Assembly: GCF_008107695.1 (NCBI RefSeq) | Contig: NZ_VIRG01000070.1 | Span: 744,001 to 808,000, forward strand | Origin: Stappia sp. BW2 | GTDB lineage: Bacteria > Pseudomonadota > Alphaproteobacteria > Rhizobiales > Stappiaceae | Direction of reading: 5' to 3' | Length of the DNA stretch: 64,000 bases | Part shown: in pieces, positions 38,895-47,450 of the stretch | Layout of the letters: each line of letters opens with the position of its first letter | Numbering within the stretch: position 1 is the stretch's first letter | Made by a program: the position numbers and the translations under genes | The notes under the pieces: generated by a model | Told to the model about the DNA's origin: nothing | Databases searched by the model: none | Seen by the model: the letters and a program-made list of their open reading frames with translations, nothing else

Positions 38895-39860
38895 CTACGT
38901 CACAGTTTTGACGTTCAGACGGCAGAAAACGCGCACAAAGGGCGTCAGCAACAGCGGCAGGATATAGATCGGAAACTGGCCGATCGCGAACCAGAGCCAG
39001 GTGAACTCCGGAAGCGTGCCACCGAAGGCGGCAACCATCAGCCCCATGTTGCGGGTGCCGCAGGTGTGGGCGATCGCATAGGCATCTTCCCGGGTCGACG
39101 GCGAAAACACAAGCAGGCTGAGAGCAATCTGCACCAGCGCGAGGCAGAAGGTGAGGGCGGTGAGGCCCAGCGTGAACAGCGGCTTTGCAGCAAAACTCGC
39201 CGCGACACCATCCATCGCGGCGATGGCGAAGACCAGCAGCAGGAGCACATTGAGACCGCTGATATGGTGGGACGAACGGGCCAGGCGCTCCTCGCCGGCG
39301 AGTTTGCGGAAGGCCATCGAGACAACAAAGGAGCCGCTGAGAAGAACCGAAAGCTGTAGAGCAAGTCCGCCGACGCTGAGGGGCAGCGAAGGCCCCAGTA
39401 TCAATTTCCCGATGAACGGGGCGGTCAGAGGGGTGATGATCAGTCCGGCAACGGAAAGCGCAAGGCTGAGGGTGCCGTCAAGGCCGAGCAGATAGATAAA
39501 GGCCGGGGCCGCCATCACCGGCGGAGCGGCGGTCGCGATGAACAGGGCCAGCATGACGTCATCGCCGAGAGCCCGCAGGCCCGACAGATCGATCAGGAGC
39601 CAGGTCAACAAGGGCGTGCCGATCATCATCCACAGGAGAGCGGCAATCAGAAGCGCAGGCCGGCGCAGACGCATTCTTACGGCGAACGTGTCGACGCGCA
39701 GAAAGGCCAGGGTCAGCAGGCTGAAGACGGCAACGCTCAAATAGGGACGCAGATAGGCGGACAGGGACGGCAAGGCCATGCCGATGAAAATACTCACAGC
39801 AAGAGCGGCCGTTCCGTTGCGTCCGATCCATGCCAAGCCTGCACCGCACCATCGAATCAT
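38895..39860 (-). CDS. SBF-like (bile acid:sodium symporter superfamily) transporter
   Basis: A 321-residue membrane protein with about nine hydrophobic segments. It contains LFIATAAPPVMAAPAFIYLLGLDGTL and a C-terminal half holding HTCGTRNMGLMVAAFGG, resembling the crossover region of the BASS/SBF fold. Substrate unknown. The frame is open far upstream, but ATG 39860 with AGGA upstream gives a proper membrane N-terminus; the upstream extension is arginine-rich and antisense to the DadA-like gene. It is divergent from the DadA-like oxidase 98 bp away, so related regulation is possible. Confidence 0.78.
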   Translation of the reverse strand: MIRWCGAGLAWIGRNGTAALAVSIFIGMALPSLSAYLRPYLSVAVFSLLTLAFLRVDTFAVRMRLRRPALLIAALLWMMIGTPLLTWLLIDLSGLRALGDDVMLALFIATAAPPVMAAPAFIYLLGLDGTLSLALSVAGLIITPLTAPFIGKLILGPSLPLSVGGLALQLSVLLSGSFVVSMAFRKLAGEERLARSSHHISGLNVLLLLVFAIAAMDGVAASFAAKPLFTLGLTALTFCLALVQIALSLLVFSPSTREDAYAIAHTCGTRNMGLMVAAFGGTLPEFTWLWFAIGQFPIYILPLLLTPFVRVFCRLNVKTVT

Positions 39861-39958
39861 CTTAAGTTGTCCTTTGACCGCGAGTTGTGGCAGGCACTTT
39901 CGCCTCTTAAAGGATCCGGACCCTGGACGCCAGAGATACGGCACGGTCCGGAACAGGC

Positions 39959-41227
39959 ATGACAGCAAAAAACAGGCAAATGCAATCCTTTGACGTGATG
40001 GTGCTCGGCGCCGGTATCGTCGGCGTATCGACGGCGCTGCATCTGCAGCGGCTGGGCCTTTCGGTTGCTTTGATCGACCGCAAGCACCCGGGCGAGGAAG
40101 CTTCCTTCGGAAATGCCGGCATTGTCCAGCGCAATGGTTTCGTGCCGCACGCGGTGCCGACGCAACCGCTGAAGCTTCTGGGGATCCTGTTCGGTCGTTC
40201 GAGCGCCGTTTCCCTGGACATTGCGACCGTTTTTCGTCTGCTGCCCTGGCTGCGCCAGTTCCATGCCGCCGGCAGCGCACGGGGAGTTGAAGCCTATTCA
40301 CGGGCGGTCGCTCCGTTCCGGGCCTTCGCAGTCGAGGAACATCTGGATCTGGCGCATGCAACCAATGCGGAGCGCTTTTATCGCCACGGTGGCTGGCTGC
40401 ATCTCTACCGCTCGGAGACGGCGTTTCAGGAAGGCGATTTCGAGCGGCAATATGCAAGAGTGTTCGGCGTTGCCTACCGGGAACTTTCGGCAGGGGACAT
40501 CGGGTCGCTTGAGCCTGCCTTGTCAGCGCAAGGACTGAGAGGTGTGCATTGGCCGGAGAGTTGCTCGGTCTCCAATCCCGGTGCCGTGATCGATACCTTC
40601 TGGCGGCACTTTATCTATGAAGGCGGCGGGTATTTTCGTGCCGATGCCCGGAAGGTGAAGCAGGAAAGCGGTGGCTGGCAAGTCGAGGGGGAACTTGGAA
40701 CAGTGTTCGCCCGGCAAGCCGTGGTCGCTCTCGGGGCCTGGTCAATGGATCTTTTGGAGCGTCTGGGGGAAAGCTATCCGCTTGCGGTCAAGCGCGGTTA
40801 CCACATGCATTACCGTCCGCTTTCGGGGGCTTCGTTGTCCCGTCCGGTGGTGGATGTCGAAAATGGCTTTGCCCTGACCCCGACCGACAACGGCATTCGG
40901 CTGACGACGGGCGTGGAACTGGCCGAGCGCGATGCTCCGCCAAATCCGGCAATCATCAAGCTGGCGAAACGCCGGGCGGAGGAACTCATTCCGCTTGGGC
41001 GCGCCTTGCAGGACCAGCCGTGGATGGGCAGCAGGCCGTGTCTGCCGGATTCGCTGCCTGTGGTCGGGCCGTCAGTAAAGTTTCCGGGGCTGTGGCTGAA
41101 CTTCGGGCACGGCCACGACGGGTTTACCCTTGGGCCGGTGACGGGACGTCTGCTGGCCAGCATGATTGCGGGCAAGCAGCCCTTCCTGGACCCGGCGGGA
41201 CTGTCTCCGTTGCGCTTTGCCACCTGA
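39959..41227 (+). CDS. FAD-dependent D-amino acid dehydrogenase-like oxidoreductase
   Basis: A 422-residue DAO-family flavoprotein. The FAD dinucleotide motif GAGIVG is at residues 17-22, followed by HLQRLGLSVALIDR. The segment GEEASFGNAGIVQ is typical of DadA-like enzymes, and the C-terminal WLNFGHGHDGFTLGP closes the FAD site. It probably deaminates D-amino acids or a related amine and passes electrons to the respiratory chain. A second ATG at 39980 is possible. It converges on an Lrp regulator gene. Confidence 0.87.
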   Translation: MTAKNRQMQSFDVMVLGAGIVGVSTALHLQRLGLSVALIDRKHPGEEASFGNAGIVQRNGFVPHAVPTQPLKLLGILFGRSSAVSLDIATVFRLLPWLRQFHAAGSARGVEAYSRAVAPFRAFAVEEHLDLAHATNAERFYRHGGWLHLYRSETAFQEGDFERQYARVFGVAYRELSAGDIGSLEPALSAQGLRGVHWPESCSVSNPGAVIDTFWRHFIYEGGGYFRADARKVKQESGGWQVEGELGTVFARQAVVALGAWSMDLLERLGESYPLAVKRGYHMHYRPLSGASLSRPVVDVENGFALTPTDNGIRLTTGVELAERDAPPNPAIIKLAKRRAEELIPLGRALQDQPWMGSRPCLPDSLPVVGPSVKFPGLWLNFGHGHDGFTLGPVTGRLLASMIAGKQPFLDPAGLSPLRFAT

Positions 41228-41254
41228 GCGGCGCGGGATTTATTTGATCAGGGG

Positions 41255-41734
41255 TCAGCTTTCCCGCAAGGGAAGGGCAACGGTATCCTTCACCGTGTTG
41301 ACGACGATGCGTGACTGCACATCGGAGACGAGCGTATTGTCCAAAAGCTTCAATCGGAGAAAATTATCGTAAGTTTTGATATCATCGGTCACAACCTTGA
41401 TAAGATAGTCGACGGCACCGGTGATGCGCTCGCAGGTAACGACCTCGGGCCAGTGATGAACCAGCTTGTCGAAGGTTTCCATGTTCTCGCGGCTGGGAAC
41501 GGCAAGCTTGACGAAGGAATAGGCCACGAAGCCGAGACCCACGGATTCGCGGTCGATAATGGCAGTGATCTGGCGGATGATTCCCTGTTCTTTCAGGCGC
41601 TTTATGCGGCGCCAGCAAGGCGTTTGGCTCATGCCCGCTTCCTTTGCCACTTCGGCAATGGAGAGCGATGCATCCCGTTGCAGCACTCGCAGAACACGTA
41701 TGTCCGACGGGTCGAGAAGATATTTATCTGTCAT
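41255..41734 (-). CDS. Lrp/AsnC-family transcriptional regulator
   Basis: A 159-residue regulator with the N-terminal helix-turn-helix (ASLSIAEVAKEAGMSQTPCWRRIKRL, residues about 19-44) and a C-terminal RAM ligand domain (ERITGAVDYLIKVVTDD). It is divergent from the indolepyruvate oxidoreductase gene with a 146-bp AT-rich gap, the classical arrangement for a local Lrp-type activator that senses an amino acid. Aromatic amino acids are the plausible ligands, by inference from the target. Confidence 0.92.
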   Translation of the reverse strand: MTDKYLLDPSDIRVLRVLQRDASLSIAEVAKEAGMSQTPCWRRIKRLKEQGIIRQITAIIDRESVGLGFVAYSFVKLAVPSRENMETFDKLVHHWPEVVTCERITGAVDYLIKVVTDDIKTYDNFLRLKLLDNTLVSDVQSRIVVNTVKDTVALPLRES

Positions 41735-41880
41735 TGGATGTTTTAGGAATTTTTATTCTGCCTCTGGGTTATTAGCGGTAACGATAGCACAGAAATTGCC
41801 TGAGAAAAGGATGATATTACCTACTAACTGAGGTTACCGTCGGGGAGACCACCCCAGATGTCGGTTGAGGAGGAATTCGG

Positions 41881-44800
41881 ATGAATGTGCATATGCCAAC
41901 CGTAACCCTGGAGGACAAATATGTCGCCACGGAGGGACGGGTCTATCTGACAGGCATACAGGCGCTTGTCCGGCTGGCGCTCGATCGGGCGCGTCTGGAT
42001 CAGTTGGCCGGCCTGAAGACAGGCGGCTTCATTTCCGGATATCGCGGGTCACCACTTGCCGGGTACGACACCGAGCTGATGCGTGCCCACCGCCACCTCA
42101 AGGGATATGACGTCGTCTTCAAGCCGGGCGTCAACGAAGAGCTTGGCGCAACCGCCGTGTGGGGAAGCCAGAAGCTGCGCGGCGAGGGCGGTGTCGGACG
42201 GGCGACTGCTTACGATGGTGTCTTCGGCATCTGGTACGGCAAGGCGCCGGGGGTCGACCGTGCAGGCGACGCACTGCGCCAGGCGAATGCTTCGGGCACA
42301 GACCGCAACGGCGGCGTTCTCGCGCTTGCCGGCGACGACCACCTTGCAAAATCCTCCATCCTTCCGGCGCAGAGCGAATTCTATTTCGAGCATGCCGAAA
42401 TTCCGGTTCTGAACCCGGCCGACATTCAGGACGTTCTCGACTATGGCCTGCACGGCCTGGAAATGTCTCGCTTCACCAGCCTCTGGACAGCGCTGATCTG
42501 TGTGGCTGACACGATGGACGCATCGGCGACGATCAACATTTCTCCGAACAGACTGCGCATGATGCGTCCGCTGGAAGGCGACCCGCGCAAGGACTATCAC
42601 CAGAACCGTGACCTTCTTCTAGGCAATCGCCTTGAAACCGAGCGCCTGGTGCGTGACCTTCGCATTCCGGCGGCTCAGGCCTATGTGCGCACCAATGGTC
42701 TCGACCGCGTCACCTTCGGCGCAAGGACCCATCCGAAATACGGGATCGTTGCTTCCGGCAAAGCCTACCGGGATTTGCTGCAGGCACTCGACCTGATGGG
42801 AATTACCGAGGATTTTGCCAAGGCGCTGGGCCTTGGGGTCTACAAGGTGGCCATGAGCTGGCCGCTGGAGCCGTTGGGCCTTCGCGATTTTGCCCGTGGC
42901 GTTGAGCGCCTGCTTGTGGTCGAACACAAGCGCGCCTTCATGGAAAGCCAGATCAAGGAGATTTCCTACCACTGGCCGGAAATGAGCCGGCCGGAAATCT
43001 GGGGCAAGCGTCGTCCGGACGGCAAGCCGTTCCTGTCGGATGTCCTGGAACTGTCTGTCGCCGAGCTGATCGAAGGCCTGATGAGCTGGCTGCCGGGAGA
43101 AGTGGTCTCGGAAGAAATGCGCGCCGTTGCCGACCGCATGACCAAGCAGGCCATGTGGGCACAGGGCCACGCGGAACGCGCAGCCCGCATTCCCTATTTC
43201 TGTTCCGGCTGTCCGCATTCAACGTCCACCAGAACGCCGGAAGGCTCTCGCTCGCTGCCGGGCATCGGCTGCCACGCCATGACCGAAATGGCCGGGCGGA
43301 CGACGGAAGGCCAGATTGCCATGGGCGGCGAGGGTGTTCTGTGGGTCGGGCAGCAGCCCTTCTCCGGCGATAGCCACGTCTTTGCCAACGTGGGGGACGG
43401 CACCTATTTCCATTCCGGCATATTGGCGATCCGTCAGGCGCTCGCCTCCAATGTGCCGATCACCTACAAGATCCTGTATAATGATGCGGTCGCCATGACC
43501 GGCGGTCAGAAGGTGGACGGCCAGCTCAGTGTGCCGCAAATCACCCGCCAGCTGGAGGCCGAAGGCGTCGAGCGGATCGCGGTCGTTTCGGAAAATCCCG
43601 ACAGCTACGGTTCCTGGACACCGCTTGCACCGGGCACCAAGGTTTACCACCGCGACGAGCTGATGGACGTTCAGGAAGAGATGCAGACTTTCAAGGGCGT
43701 CTCGGTGATCGTTTACGACCAGACCTGTGCCGCGGAAAAACGCCGCCGGCGCAAGCGCGGGCAGTTTCCCGATCCGGACATGCGCCTCTTCATCAACGAC
43801 CGGGTTTGCGAAGGCTGCGGCGACTGTTCAGTGCAGTCCAACTGTCTGTCGGTCGAGCCTCTGGCAACGCCCTTTGGCGAAAAGCGCGTCATCAACCAAT
43901 CGAGCTGCAACAAGGACTTTTCCTGCATCAAGGGGTTCTGCCCGTCCTTTGTCGAGATCAATGGCGCCGCGCTGAAGAAGCCGAAGAAGGCTGAGGTCGA
44001 CATTGACGCGCTGGTGGAAGCTCTGCCGCTGCCGACTCTGGCCTCGCTCGATCGCACCTGGAACACGCTGGTGGCCGGTATCGGCGGCATGGGCGTGACC
44101 ACGATCAGCGCGGTCCTGGCGATGGCGGCCCATGTGGACGGCAAGCAGGCTTCCACGCTGGACATGACCGGCCTTGCCCAGAAAGGCGGACCGGTGACGT
44201 CTCACGTGCGTTTTGCCGCCGGCAACAAGTCCATCGAGGGACCGCGGGTTCCCGCTGCCAGCCTCGATCTTCTGATCGCCAGCGACATGGTGGTGGCCGC
44301 AAATGCGGATCAGCTCGCACTTGCCCATCGTGGCCACACGATGACGGTTGCCAACACCAAGGTGGCCCCGACTGCGGAATTCGTGCTGAAGCAGACACTT
44401 TCCTTCGACGAAAAGCAGATGGACAGCTCCCTGCGCAAGGCGTCCGGCACGTATCTGCCGGTCAACGCGGCCGATATTGCCGAGAAACTTCTGGGCGATG
44501 CCATTTACGCCAACATGCTGCTGGTTGGTATGGCGTTCCAGAGCGGCGCGCTGCCGGTGTCGGACTATGCCATCGAAACCGCACTTGAGCTGAACGGTGC
44601 GGCGGTGAAGAACAACATCAAGGCATTCCGGGCAGGCCGTGTGCTGGCTGCCGATCCGGAAAAGCTTCTGAAGACGCTGCCCAGCGAAGCCAAGCCGCGT
44701 GTCTTTACCGTTGACGAGAAAATCGCCTTCAACGCGCAGGAGCTGACGTCCTATCAGAACGCGGCCTATGCGCAGCGCTATCTGGATCTGGTCGGCAAGG

Positions 44801-45402
44801 TCAAGGCAGCTGACGAAGCCCATGGCACAGGCACGATGCGCCTGACGCAGACGGTCTGCAACATGCTCTTCAAGCTGATGGCCTACAAGGACGAATATGA
44901 AGTCGCGCGGCTTTACAGCGATCCGGCCTTCAAAACGAAGGTCGCACAGCGCTTCGAAGATCCGAAAAAGCTGAAGGTTCATCTGGCTCCGCCGTTCCTT
45001 GCGCATCGCACGGACCCCAAGACCGGCCGTCCGCAGAAGATTGCCTTCGGTCCCTGGATCTTTAAGGCCTTCAGCTTGCTGGCGAAGTTCAGGGGTCTGC
45101 GCGGCAAATGGTATGACCCGTTCGGCCGGACGGCGGAACGCAAGGCAGAGCGCGCGCTTGTCGGTCAATATGAAGCTGATATTGCCGCAATCCTCCAGCG
45201 GCTGCCGGAAGGCCAATACGGGCTTCTGGTAGAGCTTGCGCGGGTTCCGGACCTTGTCCGCGGCTTCGGTCCGGTAAAGGATGCCAATATTGAAGCGGCT
45301 GCCGAAAAGCGCCGTGTTCTGCTGGAGCAGCTCGACAAAAGCAACGATGGCGGCTCGGACAACAAGACCGCTTCCAAGGAATTTCTGGCAGCGGCCGAGT
45401 AA
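41881..45402 (+). CDS. Fused indolepyruvate:ferredoxin oxidoreductase
   Basis: A 1173-residue single-chain IorA-IorB enzyme. The N-terminal pyrimidine/core domains carry GFISGYRGSPLAGYD near residue 45. The thiamine diphosphate domain holds GGEGVLWVGQQPFSG near residue 482. The two 4Fe-4S cluster motif is VCEGCGDCSVQSNC, followed by CNKDFSCIKGFCPSF (residues about 643-690). A gamma domain follows (VAGIGGMGVTTISAVLAMAAH). It oxidatively decarboxylates aryl pyruvates to aryl-acetyl-CoA with ferredoxin. GAGGAGG at 41867 is an excellent ribosome-binding site. Control by the divergent Lrp regulator is likely. Confidence 0.95.
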   Translation: MNVHMPTVTLEDKYVATEGRVYLTGIQALVRLALDRARLDQLAGLKTGGFISGYRGSPLAGYDTELMRAHRHLKGYDVVFKPGVNEELGATAVWGSQKLRGEGGVGRATAYDGVFGIWYGKAPGVDRAGDALRQANASGTDRNGGVLALAGDDHLAKSSILPAQSEFYFEHAEIPVLNPADIQDVLDYGLHGLEMSRFTSLWTALICVADTMDASATINISPNRLRMMRPLEGDPRKDYHQNRDLLLGNRLETERLVRDLRIPAAQAYVRTNGLDRVTFGARTHPKYGIVASGKAYRDLLQALDLMGITEDFAKALGLGVYKVAMSWPLEPLGLRDFARGVERLLVVEHKRAFMESQIKEISYHWPEMSRPEIWGKRRPDGKPFLSDVLELSVAELIEGLMSWLPGEVVSEEMRAVADRMTKQAMWAQGHAERAARIPYFCSGCPHSTSTRTPEGSRSLPGIGCHAMTEMAGRTTEGQIAMGGEGVLWVGQQPFSGDSHVFANVGDGTYFHSGILAIRQALASNVPITYKILYNDAVAMTGGQKVDGQLSVPQITRQLEAEGVERIAVVSENPDSYGSWTPLAPGTKVYHRDELMDVQEEMQTFKGVSVIVYDQTCAAEKRRRRKRGQFPDPDMRLFINDRVCEGCGDCSVQSNCLSVEPLATPFGEKRVINQSSCNKDFSCIKGFCPSFVEINGAALKKPKKAEVDIDALVEALPLPTLASLDRTWNTLVAGIGGMGVTTISAVLAMAAHVDGKQASTLDMTGLAQKGGPVTSHVRFAAGNKSIEGPRVPAASLDLLIASDMVVAANADQLALAHRGHTMTVANTKVAPTAEFVLKQTLSFDEKQMDSSLRKASGTYLPVNAADIAEKLLGDAIYANMLLVGMAFQSGALPVSDYAIETALELNGAAVKNNIKAFRAGRVLAADPEKLLKTLPSEAKPRVFTVDEKIAFNAQELTSYQNAAYAQRYLDLVGKVKAADEAHGTGTMRLTQTVCNMLFKLMAYKDEYEVARLYSDPAFKTKVAQRFEDPKKLKVHLAPPFLAHRTDPKTGRPQKIAFGPWIFKAFSLLAKFRGLRGKWYDPFGRTAERKAERALVGQYEADIAAILQRLPEGQYGLLVELARVPDLVRGFGPVKDANIEAAAEKRRVLLEQLDKSNDGGSDNKTASKEFLAAAE

Positions 45403-45420
45403 CGCTTAACCAGTGAAAAC

Positions 45421-45454
45421 AAAAAAAACGGCGCCGAAAGGTGCCGGTTTTTTG
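45421..45454 (+). terminator. Rho-independent terminator after the indolepyruvate oxidoreductase
   Basis: CGGCGCC pairs with GGTGCCG (one G-U) around the loop GAAA, flanked by eight A on the left and GTTTTTT on the right. It lies 26 bases past the stop. Confidence 0.85.
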
Positions 45455-45529
45455 TTGCGCCCGTCAATTTCCCGAAGGTGCGGTTCGGGACGCTGTGCGT
45501 ATGTTCAGACCGTCCTTATTCCAGGACAC

Positions 45530-45760
45530 TTAACTCCACGGACCGCTTACGACCGTCCTGCGCCTGTTTTCCTCTCTGGCTCGCAGGCCGTTGTCGCTGA
45601 GAACATCCTTGAGCAAATCGTCCGGAATGCGGTGGCGACTGGATGGCAAGGACCCCGAGGCGCCGAGTTTCCGCCGCAGGAAGGCGATCAGTCGGAAAAG
45701 ACCCCGGGTTTTCGCGGGCGGCGTAGTGGCAGTGCGGGGAAAACGGACGACAGAGGACAT
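45530..45760 (-). CDS. Possible DUF1127-like small protein (76 aa)
   Basis: From ATG 45760 the product starts MSSVVRFPRTAT. A basic hydrophobic helix (FRLIAFLRRKLG) is followed by HRIPDDLLKDVLSDNGL, which loosely matches the LxxLxDxxLxDIGL end of DUF1127 proteins. There is only a weak ribosome-binding site (GGA). An 11-bp inverted repeat lies ten bases upstream of the start codon. The call is tentative; the alternative is a non-coding stretch. Confidence 0.4.
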   Translation of the reverse strand: MSSVVRFPRTATTPPAKTRGLFRLIAFLRRKLGASGSLPSSRHRIPDDLLKDVLSDNGLRAREENRRRTVVSGPWS

Positions 45761-45769
45761 TGTGGTTTC

Positions 45770-45799
45770 CAATAAAGAAATATTGTTCTTTCTTTATTG
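45770..45799. promoter_or_regulatory. Inverted repeat CAATAAAGAAA-N8-TTTCTTTATTG
   Basis: CAATAAAGAAA (45770-45780) and TTTCTTTATTG (45789-45799) are perfect reverse complements with an eight-base spacer. A further half-site-like ATTTCTTTATCG occurs near 45838-45849. The element sits immediately upstream of the putative small minus-strand gene and looks like a regulator binding site. Confidence 0.5.
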
Positions 45800-46207
45800 T
45801 GTGGATTTGGAGGGGCGTCAATAAGAAAAGGAAATTATTTCTTTATCGAGTGATTGCACTCTGACCGCGAACCAGTCCAGGAGTCCAGAGGAGCGGCGCA
45901 GGTGTTTCAGCAAGTCGTAAACCCTGACTGCCAGACCCGTTCCTATCGGCTCGCGAAATGGTTTTCCGCTAAAAATATCCAGATTTCGGGAGCCCGAAAA
46001 AAGCGGATTTTACGAAGTTGGTTTTGACAAAAGATTATATTTTTCAGAGTGATATGGATGATGTGTACGATATAGTTAGAATTGATCTCAAGTTTTACAA
46101 AAAGACGATTACATTCTGGAAAAGCGCGTTTCGACCTTCTTTAAAACTCATCGTCATTTTCTGTACCAACGCCAAACCGGCACATTTGCGAAAATTGGTA
46201 ATGAAAC
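45800..46207. other. AT-rich intergenic region upstream of the DUF2336 gene
   Basis: This roughly 400-bp stretch is clearly richer in A+T than the rest of the window, most of all around 45960-46110. A 65-codon open frame from TTG 46018 overlaps the DUF2336 start and lacks a ribosome-binding site, so it is not called. The stretch probably carries the promoter of the DUF2336 gene; TTGACA at 46024-46029 has no well-spaced -10. Confidence 0.45.
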
Positions 46208-47293
46208 ATGACTGAAGCGTTGAAAACAGAACTGGTAAACTTCTCGGAGCTGACCGGTGAAGCTGGCAGCGCCCGGAGGGCCGAACTGGCCCGGCATGTC
46301 GCCACCCTGTTTGCCCTGACATCCGACCGCTGCTCCGACGAGCAGGTCGATATCTATGATTCCGTTCTTCTGCGGCTTGTCGACATGGTGGAAGATGAAG
46401 TCCGCCGCTATGTCGCCGACCAGATGTCCAGCCTGAGGCGCGGCCCGGAAGAGACGATCCGCCGTCTGGCCGATGACGAGATTGACGTGTCCGAGCCGAT
46501 CCTTTTGCGCTCGACCGTTCTGCGGGAAGCCGACCTGATCAAGATCGCCGAAAAGCGCGGCAACGCCCACCGCTTCGCGATTGCGCAGCGGGAGGTCCTG
46601 TCCGAAGAACTGACCGACGTTCTGGTGCGCCGCGGTGACCTGAAGGTCAAGCGCAAGGTGGCCAGCAACGATGGTGCCTGCCTGTCGGATGCATCGATCA
46701 TGTCCCTGATCAGCGATGCGGCTTCAGATGCGACGCTGCAGCTTTCCTTAAGCGAACGCGCGGATCTGGCCGAGGCTCATATCGCCAGCCTGATCTCGGT
46801 TGCCAGCGAAGAGGTTCGTCGGAAGCTGCATGCGGCCGGCCGAAGCCATGAAGCGCACCGCGTTGACGAAGCCGCCGATATCGCCGCGCAGCGCATGTCC
46901 AACCAGTATTGGCTTGGCCGCTATGATTTCGAGACCGCCCGCAGCCGTGTGCTGTTGCTGGCAAAGCGCGGAATGGTCAACGAAGCGGCCTTGCGCCGGT
47001 TCGCCTCGGAAGACCGCTTTGCAGAAGCGGTTGCCACATTTGCCTGGCTGGTGAGATGCGGTGTCGAGGAAGTCAGCCACTGGATGGTACGGCCTGATCC
47101 GGAGCCCTTCGTTATTCTTGCCAAGTCCTCCGGCTTCTCCTCCATCACCGTTGGTTCGCTGTTGTCCATCGGCCCCTGGCGTCACCGCCTGACACCGGAA
47201 GTGCGCAGCGACGCCATGTCCATGTTCGAACGCATGACCATCGCCGAGGCCAAGCGCAAGATGGCCCATTGGAACAACAACGTTCTTAACTGA
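46208..47293 (+). CDS. DUF2336 protein
   Basis: A 361-residue helical protein with the DUF2336 layout: an N-terminal HEAT-like region (ARHVATLFALTSDRCSDEQVDIYDSVLLRLVDMVEDEVR, residues about 27-65) and further helical repeats through residue 330. DUF2336 proteins are common in Alphaproteobacteria, usually without known function. The start at ATG 46208 has no strong ribosome-binding site. It is followed by a terminator, so it is probably transcribed alone. Confidence 0.88.
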   Translation: MTEALKTELVNFSELTGEAGSARRAELARHVATLFALTSDRCSDEQVDIYDSVLLRLVDMVEDEVRRYVADQMSSLRRGPEETIRRLADDEIDVSEPILLRSTVLREADLIKIAEKRGNAHRFAIAQREVLSEELTDVLVRRGDLKVKRKVASNDGACLSDASIMSLISDAASDATLQLSLSERADLAEAHIASLISVASEEVRRKLHAAGRSHEAHRVDEAADIAAQRMSNQYWLGRYDFETARSRVLLLAKRGMVNEAALRRFASEDRFAEAVATFAWLVRCGVEEVSHWMVRPDPEPFVILAKSSGFSSITVGSLLSIGPWRHRLTPEVRSDAMSMFERMTIAEAKRKMAHWNNNVLN

Positions 47294-47323
47294 CACATTT
47301 CTGCAAGGCGCCTCCTGCCTGCT

Positions 47324-47357
47324 AAGGCCCGGTTCAAATGGATCGGGCCTTTCTTTT
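47324..47357 (+). terminator. Terminator after the DUF2336 gene
   Basis: AAGGCCCG pairs with CGGGCCTT around a 12-base loop and runs into TTTCTTTTT, 31 bases after the stop. Confidence 0.85.
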
Positions 47358-47450
47358 TCAGCCTTTCCCGACAAGCCGGTTTTCTTTCAAAAGGCACGGA
47401 TACGTGCCACAAAAGATCGGGATCTTTTTCGCGACTCGTCCGGGGCTGAT

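Noticed and set aside
38895..40457. N-terminal extension of the SBF-like transporter by about 200 residues
   Set aside because: The extension is arginine- and proline-rich, has no domain features and is antisense to the DadA-like gene. ATG 39860 gives a normal membrane protein.
45421..45454. The A-rich/T-rich hairpin after the indolepyruvate oxidoreductase considered as a small RNA
   Set aside because: Its distance to the stop codon and T-run fit an ordinary terminator, and no promoter-like sequence is evident just upstream.
46018..46215. A 65-codon frame upstream of the DUF2336 gene
   Set aside because: TTG start, no ribosome-binding site, AT-rich composition, and overlap with the start of the well-supported DUF2336 gene.
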